From NCBI GenBank assembly GCA_028715665.1, contig JAQURI010000013.1, forward strand, positions 1-18,203: a DNA stretch of 18,203 nt. The letters are read 5' to 3'. The translations under genes were made by a program, and so were the position numbers. How positions within the stretch are numbered: position 1 is the first letter of the stretch; each line of letters opens with the position of its first letter. This DNA comes from Candidatus Ratteibacteria bacterium (GTDB lineage Bacteria; CAIJMQ01). Under the pieces are notes generated by a model that had not been told where the DNA came from, made no database searches, and saw only the letters and a list, made by a program, of their open reading frames with translations. Shown here piece by piece: positions 7,847 through 13,844 of this stretch.

Positions 7847-8866
7847 TCAGTTTTCGTTCCAATATTTTACCGTTATATCATCTTGTTTTCTTTCCATAAC
7901 CGCGGTTACTGTTTTCTCTATTTTACCAACTTTGGCAGACGATACAATCATAAAAAATCCGCTTTTGACGTCAAGAAGACCCGCCGATGATATCTTATTG
8001 GCAATTTCTTCGCTGAAAAATTCCCGAAGCGGCGACAAATCGTAGAACGGATTATCAATCCGCCAGTCCATTATGGAACTTACGGCAACATCATCTATTA
8101 ATTCGAAAATTTCCGTTTGTTTTTCTTCTGCCGAAGACACGGATGCCCGTAACGTAGCTTTCAATACTTGTTCGTTTGCCGTATTGATATTTATTTTTCC
8201 ATTTTCGGAAGAAAATACGGTAACGAAATTTTTCAAGCCTTTTTCTCCGTAGTAATTTTCTTTTTCTACGCCTCTTACCATCATAATTTCTTCGGTCGTG
8301 TCAAGAGGCTCATTTTTACACGGATACGGGACGGGTAGCTCCTCCTCATAGTAAGCGCTTTCCGCCCCTTTGTTTTCACCGAGCGTTATGGACAAAATCT
8401 CGGTAATTTCATCGTCAGCATCTATCCAGTCTATGATAGCGGGAACGATACCATAATCCAAACCGATATTGTCGCAAAGCTCAAGCATCTGGTCGATTCG
8501 TAATTTTTTTTGTTTTTCTCTTCCCGTATTAAGGCCGTTCAAATTTATTTTCCCGCTTTCATCCGTCACGTTTATTTTTACAGTTCCTTCGTCAAAGGTC
8601 AATATTACCTCTTCCGCCCACCCTTCGCTCAACCAATCGGCATCAAAATCTTCATCCATTTTAAGGACTGCGACTGCATAATCTATTCCCCCTTTGGCTA
8701 ATGCCGATGCTTCAAGATAGTCGGAGGAATTTTTTAGAAGCGAAACTTCCTGGTTCATTCTGCTCGATAAATTAACCGCAAGGGCGCTTAAAACGGCAAC
8801 CATAATAAGCGTAAAAACCAAAACTACGCCGTCTTTTCCTGAAAATATCCCGTATCTTTTATTCAT
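7847..8866 (-). CDS. gspK: Minor pseudopilin GspK
   Basis: This 339-residue pseudopilin is expected at the pseudopilus tip with GspI and GspJ. The leader is NKRYGIFSGKDG, with cleavage predicted before VVLVFTLIMVAVLSALAVNL. As is usual for GspK, the conserved Glu5 of other pseudopilins is absent (Phe here). The body shows the T2SSK helical domain: IDYAVAVLKMDEDFDADWLSEG, GKINLNGLNT, then IIDWIDADDE and GKININTANEQVLKATL, the last resembling the helix-hairpin-helix SAM-like part. Its ATG overlaps the gspJ stop (ATGA), implying translational coupling. Unlike gspG, H and I, its leader carries no inserted palindromic element, consistent with its lacking the Gly-Phe-Thr codons that those elements occupy. 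Confidence 0.88.
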   Translation of the reverse strand: MNKRYGIFSGKDGVVLVFTLIMVAVLSALAVNLSSRMNQEVSLLKNSSDYLEASALAKGGIDYAVAVLKMDEDFDADWLSEGWAEEVILTFDEGTVKINVTDESGKINLNGLNTGREKQKKLRIDQMLELCDNIGLDYGIVPAIIDWIDADDEITEILSITLGENKGAESAYYEEELPVPYPCKNEPLDTTEEIMMVRGVEKENYYGEKGLKNFVTVFSSENGKININTANEQVLKATLRASVSSAEEKQTEIFELIDDVAVSSIMDWRIDNPFYDLSPLREFFSEEIANKISSAGLLDVKSGFFMIVSSAKVGKIEKTVTAVMERKQDDITVKYWNEN

Positions 8867-9513
8867 ATTTTAGTCGGCACATATATTATCGTCGAAAATT
8901 TTTCTTCATGCGACGAAACCAATTCGACTTTGACGCCGTATAAACTTTTGCTTGCCTGCTGCGTATCCCAACTATCGTACCAATTTTCGCCGTCCGAATA
9001 CTGAAACTTGAAATCTTTCAGGTTATCGCCGTAAACATATGATTTAAGATATCTATTTTCCTCTAACGCGAAGTTTATAAGAGGTTCTTCCTCCCTTATA
9101 AGTAATTTTTTATCTTCATCATCGACAATAAACTTATAAGTCACTTTCGTCAAACATGCAAACGGAAAATATAAGGATTTTGCCGTGGTATAAAAACTAA
9201 AGCTTTTTTCGTCCCCTCCCCATCCGTTATAATCGTTCTCTTCCTGTTGTCCGGAAACAAGCTGCGAACCGGAAACAAAATAAATCGAGGATACTTCAAC
9301 GTACATTTTCCTGAATATATTTCGAGCAAGATAGTAATCCTCTTCTCTATCGTCCCATTTCTCAAGCGTCCTTAATGTCATTGAATAAGTTGAAATAACC
9401 GCAAGAAAAACCATACTGGAAATGGCAACGGCGATAAGAAGCTCGACAATAGTAAACCCCGTTAGTTCCGGCGACCAGTAATTAATAACCTGCAATCGGT
9501 AATTTTTCATCAT
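8863..9513 (-). CDS. gspJ: Minor pseudopilin GspJ
   Basis: This is a 216-residue pseudopilin. The start is ATG 9513, which overlaps the gspI stop (ATGATGA) and has GAGGAAAG upstream; the open frame extends further 5' only inside gspI. The 19-residue leader MMKNYRLQVINYWSPELTG precedes FTIVELLIAVAISSMVFLAV, with Phe1 and Glu5 present. The body has features of GspJ: LRTLEKWDDREEDYYLARNIFRKMYVEVSSIY, and a C-terminal beta region with VKVELVSSHEEKFSTIIYVP. The codons for LTGFT (CTAACGGGGTTTACT) match the downstream end of the palindromic elements found in gspG, gspH and gspI, but no upstream arm is present. This may be an old one-ended remnant or the unoccupied ancestral site. Confidence 0.85.
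   Translation of the reverse strand: MMKNYRLQVINYWSPELTGFTIVELLIAVAISSMVFLAVISTYSMTLRTLEKWDDREEDYYLARNIFRKMYVEVSSIYFVSGSQLVSGQQEENDYNGWGGDEKSFSFYTTAKSLYFPFACLTKVTYKFIVDDEDKKLLIREEEPLINFALEENRYLKSYVYGDNLKDFKFQYSDGENWYDSWDTQQASKSLYGVKVELVSSHEEKFSTIIYVPTKI
9455..9470 (-). repeat. Possible one-ended remnant of the prepilin-motif palindromic element in gspJ
   Basis: On the minus strand CTAACGGGG followed by TTTACT is identical to the right end of the three complete elements, while the preceding bases (GGAA instead of ATCT) and the opposite inverted repeat are missing. It may be a deleted element or the native form of the target. Confidence that it is mobile-element DNA is low. Confidence 0.35.
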
Positions 9514-10091
9514 CTTTTCTTTCCTCTTTGTACGGTGTCGGATTGGAGGCGATAGGTATGAAGAATGATTCGGCTGTTTTCCGGGCCTGATACGGTTATC
9601 TTTATTTCTTTCAGCCCTTCGATGTCGGAGTTTTCTACTTCTCTTTCCCAAGAAAATTCGGGATAATCTTGGAAGTTCTCCTTCTCATTCGCCGTCAGCG
9701 GATTTTCCCGCATAAACGTGTCCGAAAGGATTTCGTTTGCCAGAAACACAATTGTCGTATGATATTTTGCTTTCGTTGCCTGCTTTATGGATAAAAGTTG
9801 GGAATGTATCAAAACCGTCAAGGTAAGTCCGACAATGGCAAGAGAAATAAGGACCTCAAGAAGAGTAAACCCCGTTAGAGATAAGAAATGTCTTTTGACA
9901 TTTCTGTAATTACCGGGAAACACTTTTGTCTTCTCTTTAGCTCTTACAGCTCTATCTAAAGTTAAATTGTGTTTTGAATTGCCATCTCTAAACGGGGTAA
10001 AGCCATCTTGGTATTCGCTTTTTCCCGATAACTTATAACCCCTGTCTGTTTCCATAAGGCGGGAAGATATAACTGACAATTTGTCATTCAT
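9510..10091 (-). CDS. gspI: Minor pseudopilin GspI with a 44-codon palindromic insertion in its leader
   Basis: This is a 193-residue precursor whose mature part is about 119 residues: FTLLEVLISLAIVGLTLTVL, then a short GspI-type body ending in VSGPENSRIILHTYR. Phe1 and Glu5 are present. The leader is 74 residues, far longer than usual for pseudopilins. It contains a first motif (DGFTPFRDG, Gly at residue 30) and the functional one (SLTGFTLLE, Gly at 74), exactly 44 codons apart, and the intervening DNA is a 128-bp inverted-repeat element plus a 4-bp duplication. The start is ATG 10091, overlapping the gspH stop by 8 bp; the stop overlaps the gspJ start. Removing the element would leave a normal prepilin motif after a 30-residue leader. 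The first 29 residues show no recognisable domain. Confidence 0.85.
   Translation of the reverse strand: MNDKLSVISSRLMETDRGYKLSGKSEYQDGFTPFRDGNSKHNLTLDRAVRAKEKTKVFPGNYRNVKRHFLSLTGFTLLEVLISLAIVGLTLTVLIHSQLLSIKQATKAKYHTTIVFLANEILSDTFMRENPLTANEKENFQDYPEFSWEREVENSDIEGLKEIKITVSGPENSRIILHTYRLQSDTVQRGKKR
9870..9997 (-). mobile_element. 128-bp palindromic element inserted in gspI prepilin motif
   Basis: On the plus strand the element begins CCCCGTTAGAGAT (9870-9882) and ends ATCTCTAAACGGGG (9984-9997), the inverted copy with one extra A. It is flanked by TTTA(C) copies from the Phe-Thr codons of the pseudopilin. One base inside the first repeat is a perfect 9-bp hairpin with a TTTT loop (9884-9905). 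The next 30 bases (9906-9935, GTAATTACC...CTTTTGTCTTCTC) match the gspG copy at about 22 of 30 positions. The element is 128 bp and with the 4-bp target duplication adds 132 bp, keeping the frame open. Confidence 0.82.
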
Positions 10092-10821
10092 TATTTATTT
10101 CTTCTTCCAAATACCCGTCACTAGCACGGCTTTGACCAGTCAAAGGATTTATGGAAAGCGTGTAAAATTTCGAATCTTTATCAATAAAATGAATGGTTGC
10201 AGGTTCGACGAAACCAGCAGGATTAAAAGTCAAAGAAACTGTGCCTCTGGTAATTTTATCGCCTTCAAAATCGACGATATCTTTCATTTTCAAAGCAGAA
10301 CCCAATCTTTTTTCCAGCAGTAAATCTTCCTCTTCGCCAACAAAAGAGACCGCTTTCAATTTGTTTTCATCCAAAGCAAACGAAAGGATAATTTCCTTGT
10401 TCTCGACTTGGGATAAGTCGTATAAATATTTTATAGTTTGAGATATTTTTTCTATTTCTCTTTCTTTATCCAACTTCGATTTATGTATCCCTATATTAGG
10501 CAGAGCCAGCGACAAAATCATGCCGATAACCAAAATGACAAGAGAAATTTCTAAAAAAGTAAACCCCGTTAGAGATAGGAAACGCTTCATGCGATTTTTA
10601 AGATAACGTTTGCCCATACCTGATTTCAAATACTTCTCTCTATTATTTGCATCTTTTTTATTAATACAACCCTCGTAATAAATTAATTTAAAAGGCCCTC
10701 TTCCTTTTGTAGAGAGAACTTTATTATTATTGTGTTCTTGGAAGCGTTTCCGTAAATTATTGGTAGTACCAGTATACCAGCCACCGTCTTTTTCACTCTT
10801 TAAAATGTAAGTATAAAACAT
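10084..10821 (-). CDS. gspH: GIY-YIG endonuclease fused to minor pseudopilin GspH
   Basis: This 245-codon fusion has two parts. Residues 1 to about 80 are a complete YhbQ-type GIY-YIG nuclease domain: FYTYILKS, WYTGTTNNLRKRFQEHN (the Y-I-G position reads YTG; Arg24/Arg26 and His30 are present), FKLIYYEGC, and DANNREKYLKSG with the expected catalytic Glu62. Residues 83 on are a GspH pseudopilin: SLTGFTFLEISLVILVIGMILSLALPNIG with cleavage predicted after Gly86, Phe1 and Glu5 conserved, then a beta-rich body with GTVSLTFNPAGFVEP. The nuclease lies inside a 280-bp inverted-repeat element and has lost its own stop, so the pseudopilin is translated from the nuclease ATG at 10821. The pseudopilin's former leader (reading VKNKGFT at about 10844-10862) is now out of frame and has no canonical start codon. 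Prepilin peptidase would free the nuclease as a cytoplasmic leader; that step is inference. Confidence 0.85.
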   Translation of the reverse strand: MFYTYILKSEKDGGWYTGTTNNLRKRFQEHNNNKVLSTKGRGPFKLIYYEGCINKKDANNREKYLKSGMGKRYLKNRMKRFLSLTGFTFLEISLVILVIGMILSLALPNIGIHKSKLDKEREIEKISQTIKYLYDLSQVENKEIILSFALDENKLKAVSFVGEEEDLLLEKRLGSALKMKDIVDFEGDKITRGTVSLTFNPAGFVEPATIHFIDKDSKFYTLSINPLTGQSRASDGYLEEEINNE

Positions 10822-10843
10822 TTACTTCTTATCTCTAACGGGG
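10564..10843 (-). mobile_element. 280-bp palindromic element carrying a GIY-YIG nuclease, inserted in gspH prepilin motif
   Basis: The ends are CCCCGTTAGAGAT (10564-10576, plus strand) and the perfect inverted copy ATCTCTAACGGGG (10831-10843). Both flanks carry the Phe-Thr codon bases TTTAC, consistent with a 4-5 bp target duplication. The cargo is the GIY-YIG frame starting at ATG 10821. Near the first repeat an imperfect hairpin (GGAAACG ... CGTTTGCC, about 10578-10612) occupies the same place as the hairpins of the 128-bp copies, here inside the last nuclease codons. The net insertion of 284 bp is not a multiple of three, so the upstream leader is disconnected and the nuclease start takes over. 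Confidence 0.82.
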
Positions 10844-10865
10844 TAAAACCTTTGTTTTTTACATA

Positions 10866-10893
10866 TTTGATATTTGGTTTTTGATATTTGAAT
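10866..10893. repeat. Four AT-rich heptamers between gspG and gspH
   Basis: On the plus strand TTTGATA, TTTGGTT, TTTGATA and TTTGAAT follow each other in a 7-bp phase. They lie in the short gap between the gspG stop and the displaced gspH leader, where a start codon for the original gspH would be expected. The phasing recalls the CTGTCYT heptamers near 5800, but the sequence is different. Confidence 0.55.
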
Positions 10894-10896
10894 TTT

Positions 10897-11466
10897 TTAT
10901 TCAATGTCCCAGGAGTAGATGTCTTCATTAAAACCTTCTCCGCCTTCTTTTCCGTCTCCCCCCAAAGATATTATGTCGAATTCTTCGTATAAGCCCGGAC
11001 TTAGATAAATGAAGGGGTTACCCCATGCGTCCAAAGGGACTTTGCCTTTTTCCAGATACCCTCCTTCGGGGTAAGTGGCGGGAATCCTGCCTATGGTAGG
11101 TTTTTCTACAAGAGCCTGCAATCCCTGTTCAGTAGACGGATAAAAACCGTTGTCAAGTTTAAATAGTTTCAATGCCTGTTCCAAATTTCTTATTTGGGTT
11201 TTTGTCTGGGTTTTTCTTGCTTCTTCGACGCGATTCATAAGATTGGGCGATACAATCGCTATCAGTAAACCGATAATCACAACCACTACCATTATTTCTA
11301 TAAAAGTGAACCCCGTTAGAGATAGTCCGCCATTGAAACAGTGGCGGACGTAACTAATTGGGGATACTTTTGTATTCTCATTGGATATTACAACATAATT
11401 GGGAGCTAAATCTTCTCTTGTTTCAATCTCTAACGGGGTGAAACCCTGTTGCCTTTTGACTTTCAT
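10897..11466 (-). CDS. gspG: Major pseudopilin GspG with a 44-codon palindromic insertion in its leader
   Basis: This is a 189-residue precursor of the main pseudopilus subunit; the mature part is about 137 residues. The start ATG 11466 has an ideal AAGGAGG eight bases upstream, inside the end of prmC. The first ten residues, MKVKRQQGFT, are a typical short prepilin leader and motif. Next come 44 codons from a palindromic element, after which the motif recurs as SLTGFTFIEIMVVVVIIGLLIAIVSPNL (Gly52 cleavage, Phe1, Glu5). The body is characteristic of GspG: ARKTQTKTQIRNLEQALKLF, LDNGFYPSTEQGLQALVEKP, GYLEKGKVPLDAWGNPFIYL, and a calcium-site C-terminus with SLGGDGKEGGEG. Removing the element restores MKVKRQQGFTFIEIMVV, a textbook GspG N-terminus. 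It is probably cotranscribed with prmC, the gene before it. Confidence 0.93.
   Translation of the reverse strand: MKVKRQQGFTPLEIETREDLAPNYVVISNENTKVSPISYVRHCFNGGLSLTGFTFIEIMVVVVIIGLLIAIVSPNLMNRVEEARKTQTKTQIRNLEQALKLFKLDNGFYPSTEQGLQALVEKPTIGRIPATYPEGGYLEKGKVPLDAWGNPFIYLSPGLYEEFDIISLGGDGKEGGEGFNEDIYSWDIE
11311..11438 (-). mobile_element. 128-bp palindromic element inserted in gspG prepilin motif
   Basis: The ends are CCCCGTTAGAGAT (11311-11323, plus strand) and ATCTCTAACGGGG (11426-11438), a perfect 13-bp inverted repeat. The flanks carry TTCA(C) on both sides; the gspG-specific TTC codon, versus TTT in gspH and gspI, is duplicated, as expected of a target-site duplication. One base inside the first repeat is a perfect 8-bp hairpin (11325-11332 with 11342-11349). 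Its position matches that in the gspI copy but its stem sequence is entirely different. In the gene it encodes PLEIETRED ... GGLSLTG and adds 44 codons. Confidence 0.85.
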
Positions 11467-11468
11467 AG

Positions 11469-12332
11469 TTATTTCCTCCTTGCCATTATTATTCTATCAA
11501 TATTACTATAATCCTTTTTTACGATTATGTCTTCAAAAACTTTTTTGTTTTGAATTATGTTTCTTACCGCTTCCGATTGCCCCTGCCCTATTTCCATTGC
11601 GAGACAACCGCCCTTTTTCAAAAGGAATCCGCCCGCATCAACCAATGGCCCATAGAAAGAAAGTCCGTCTGTTCCGCCGTCCAAAGCATCTATCGGCTCA
11701 AAAGACAAATCGGCGGCCAAATCGCGCAACTGCTCGCTTCCGATATAAGGCGGATTGCTCAACAAAATATCGATTTTACCTTTCCATCTTTTGTCTTTAA
11801 AACAATCCCACAAGTCGCAATTAATAAAAGAAACCGATTTTTCCAAATTCAATAGTTTTGCGTTTTTGCGGGCAAGTTCAATGGCTGCGGAGGAAATATC
11901 GGTAGCATATATGCGAAAATTTTTATTATATTCAGCCAAAGACAAAGCGATATTGCCGCAGCCTGTTCCGATATCGAGCGCAATACGCGGATTACCGTCC
12001 GCTTGAGGGAAAAATCTTAAGACCTCTTCCACTAAAATTTCCGTTTCGGGGCGCGGGATAAGCACCTTTTCATTTACCATGAAATTTAAAGACATGAATT
12101 CTTTTTTTCCCATAATATAAGCCGACGGATAATGCCGGCTTCTTTCTTTTATCATGGCAAAGAATTTCTCCAAAACGAAATCGGAACACTCCATAGATAA
12201 ATTGGAATATATAAAACTCTTGTCTCGGGTGAGAATATCCGACAAAAAAGCCAGCACATCTATATGGGCATCTTCTATGCCGGCTGATTTTATGGACTGA
12301 ATGCCCCAGGATAAAACTTCTTCTAATAGCAT
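11469..12332 (-). CDS. prmC: Peptide chain release factor N5-glutamine methyltransferase PrmC
   Basis: This 287-residue cytoplasmic enzyme methylates the Gln of the GGQ motif in release factors using S-adenosylmethionine. Seen in the sequence are an N-terminal helical domain with YIMGKKEF (about 72-79), LIPRPETE (91-98), the SAM-binding ALDIGTGCGNIALSLA (about 118-133), YATDISSAA (acidic loop, about 142-150) and the NPPY catalytic motif in LLSNPPYIG (about 190-198), all in the usual order; length is normal for the family. It starts 1 bp after the stop of its substrate gene prfA and is followed after 2 bp by gspG, whose ribosome-binding site it contains. The prfA-prmC pairing is common in bacteria. 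Confidence 0.95.
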   Translation of the reverse strand: MLLEEVLSWGIQSIKSAGIEDAHIDVLAFLSDILTRDKSFIYSNLSMECSDFVLEKFFAMIKERSRHYPSAYIMGKKEFMSLNFMVNEKVLIPRPETEILVEEVLRFFPQADGNPRIALDIGTGCGNIALSLAEYNKNFRIYATDISSAAIELARKNAKLLNLEKSVSFINCDLWDCFKDKRWKGKIDILLSNPPYIGSEQLRDLAADLSFEPIDALDGGTDGLSFYGPLVDAGGFLLKKGGCLAMEIGQGQSEAVRNIIQNKKVFEDIIVKKDYSNIDRIIMARRK

Positions 12333-12333
12333 A

Positions 12334-13389
12334 CTATTTTTCTTCCAAATTTTCTTTTAAAACCTGCGTTAATATTTCGAGTTTACCGTCCAAAACGTCT
12401 TTTAACCTATGGATGGTGGTATTTATTCTATGGTCCGTGATTCTTCCCTGAGGGAAATTATATGTTCTTATCTTGTCGCTTCTTTCCCCGCCTTTTATTT
12501 GGTTCTTTCTTTGTTCTGATATTTCTTCTGTCTGCTTATCTTTGTAAAATTTCATCAGCTTCGCTTTAAGCACTCTTAGAGCTTTTTCTTTGTTTTGGTG
12601 CTGGGACTTTTCATCCTGGCACTGAACCGTCAAACCCGAAGGTTTATGGAAAATACGAATTGCGGAAGATGTTTTATTTACGTGTTGTCCGCCCGGGCCG
12701 GAAGCCCTAAAGGTATCTATTTCCAAATCGGCGGGATTTATTTTTATGTCCACCTCTCCCACTTCGGGAAGAACGGCTACGGTTGCCGTCGAAGTGTGGA
12801 CTCTTCCCATGGTTTCGGTTTCCGGAACTCGTTGGACCCTGTGAACGCCTGACTCATATTTCAACTGCGACCAAACGCCTTCGCCCTCGACTTCATAAAT
12901 CACTTCTTTAAACCCGCCCCTATCGGAAAGACTGGAATCCATTACTTCTATTTTCCAGCCTTTTCTTTCGGCAAATTTGGAATACATCTTAAACAGGTCC
13001 CTTGCAAAAAGCGCCGCTTCATCGCCGCCGGTCCCCGCTCTTATTTCCATAATCACATTTCCCTGTTCTTCTTTGGAAACCGGACTTAGAAGCCGCTGCC
13101 ATTCTTTTTCCAGAGAAACCCTTTTTTCCTCCAATCCTTTTAATTCTTCGTTCACAAGACCCGCCATATCCGAATCTTTTTCTTTTGTCAGCCATTTTTT
13201 CAAGTTTTCGATTTCGCTTATCGTCTTCCGAAACTCTCTGAATATCCTGATTTTAGGTTCCAATTCCTTCAAGATACGGCTGTTTTCTTTTAAACGGAGA
13301 GGGTCTTTTATTATATCGGGTGAAGCAAGGAGACCGGTAATCCTCAAATACTCTTGCTCCAACTTATGTCCTTCGACGTTTATATTCAT
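12334..13389 (-). CDS. prfA: Peptide chain release factor 1
   Basis: This 351-residue class I release factor recognises UAA and UAG in the ribosomal A site and triggers peptide release. Features are a helical N-terminal domain, GTGGDEAALFA (about 119-129), the codon-recognition tripeptide PET (189-191, in RVPETETMGRVHTS, the P-x-T motif of RF1 rather than SPF of RF2), and the catalytic GGQ (233-235, in SGPGGQHVNKTSSA). The C-terminal DHRINTTIHRL segment is also typical. The start is ATG 13389; the ribosome-binding site is weak, and no better start is evident because the family N-terminus aligns there. The neighbouring prmC modifies the GGQ Gln. The upstream gap to rpmE holds an 84-bp imperfect palindrome. 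Confidence 0.96.
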   Translation of the reverse strand: MNINVEGHKLEQEYLRITGLLASPDIIKDPLRLKENSRILKELEPKIRIFREFRKTISEIENLKKWLTKEKDSDMAGLVNEELKGLEEKRVSLEKEWQRLLSPVSKEEQGNVIMEIRAGTGGDEAALFARDLFKMYSKFAERKGWKIEVMDSSLSDRGGFKEVIYEVEGEGVWSQLKYESGVHRVQRVPETETMGRVHTSTATVAVLPEVGEVDIKINPADLEIDTFRASGPGGQHVNKTSSAIRIFHKPSGLTVQCQDEKSQHQNKEKALRVLKAKLMKFYKDKQTEEISEQRKNQIKGGERSDKIRTYNFPQGRITDHRINTTIHRLKDVLDGKLEILTQVLKENLEEK

Positions 13390-13410
13390 TATTTCGATAT
13401 AGAAGTATTA

Positions 13411-13494
13411 AAGCGCAGAGTTTTAAGAAAACCGGTAAGCAGATAACAGAGAAAGTTATTCGAAAATCTTACTGATTTAAACCACTTTGCGCTT
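13411..13494. repeat. 84-bp imperfect palindrome between rpmE and prfA
   Basis: The outer arms AAGCGCAGAGT...GGTAAG and CTTACTG...ACTTTGCGCTT pair over about 25 bases with small bulges, and an inner stem ATAAC/GTTAT closes a 7-base loop (about 13443-13459). It lies in the leader of prfA on the coding strand and is not followed there by a T-run, so it does not look like a rho-independent terminator. It could be a dispersed palindromic repeat or an mRNA structure or processing site. Confidence 0.6.
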
Positions 13495-13505
13495 ATTTTT
13501 GTGTG

Positions 13506-13709
13506 TTATTGTTTTTTGCCGTATTTCTTTTCAAATTTTTCTACCCGGCCGGCCGTATCCACGAATTTCTGTTTTCCGGTAAAAAACGGATGGCATTGGG
13601 AACATATTTCCACTTTCATCTCTTTCTTCGTGGAACGAGTAACAACCGTATTGCCGCAAGCACATCTGACCGTAATTTTTTCATATTTAGGATGTATGTC
13701 CTTTTTCAA
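13506..13709 (-). CDS. rpmE: 50S ribosomal protein L31 (zinc-binding form)
   Basis: This is a 67-residue ribosomal protein. MKKDIHPKYEKITVRCACGN is the standard N-terminus of bacterial L31. Cys16, Cys18, Cys36 and Cys39 form the zinc site of the C-plus type, and the conserved CHPFFTGKQKFVDTAGRVEKF follows. The start is TTG 13709, with a strong AAAGGAGG seven bases upstream, which decides the start although the codon is unusual. The rho-rpmE-prfA-prmC order is a common bacterial arrangement. Confidence 0.95.
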   Translation of the reverse strand: MKKDIHPKYEKITVRCACGNTVVTRSTKKEMKVEICSQCHPFFTGKQKFVDTAGRVEKFEKKYGKKQ

Positions 13710-13744
13710 TTTAACCTCCTTTGGTTAATTATAAAAAAGTAAAT

Positions 13745-13838
13745 GAAATAAATAGAAATACATGGAAATATGTTGAAATATATCGCCTGCATACTACGTA
13801 TTTCTATGTATATCCATTATATTTCCACTGTATTTCCG
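13745..13838. repeat. Inverted repeat with arms of 10-bp GAAATA repeats between rho and rpmE
   Basis: The left arm (plus strand) is four decamers each starting GAAATA at 13745, 13755, 13765 and 13775. The right arm carries the reverse complement (TATTTC or TATATC) at 13799, 13809, 13820 and 13831. The loop is about 18 bases (CGCCTGCATACTACG core). The whole forms a long imperfect hairpin with phased arms, the same architecture as the heptamer hairpins near 5081-5435 but with another repeat unit. No gene is seen in the 135-bp gap. Confidence 0.7.
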
Positions 13839-13844
13839 TTTTTA

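Noticed and set aside
9514..9651. Upstream extension of gspJ by 46 codons
   Set aside because: It lies wholly inside gspI, is Arg/Lys-rich, and the ATG overlapping the gspI stop has a better ribosome-binding site.
13411..13494. Rho-independent terminator
   Set aside because: The T-rich stretch follows only on the plus strand, whereas all genes here are on the minus strand.
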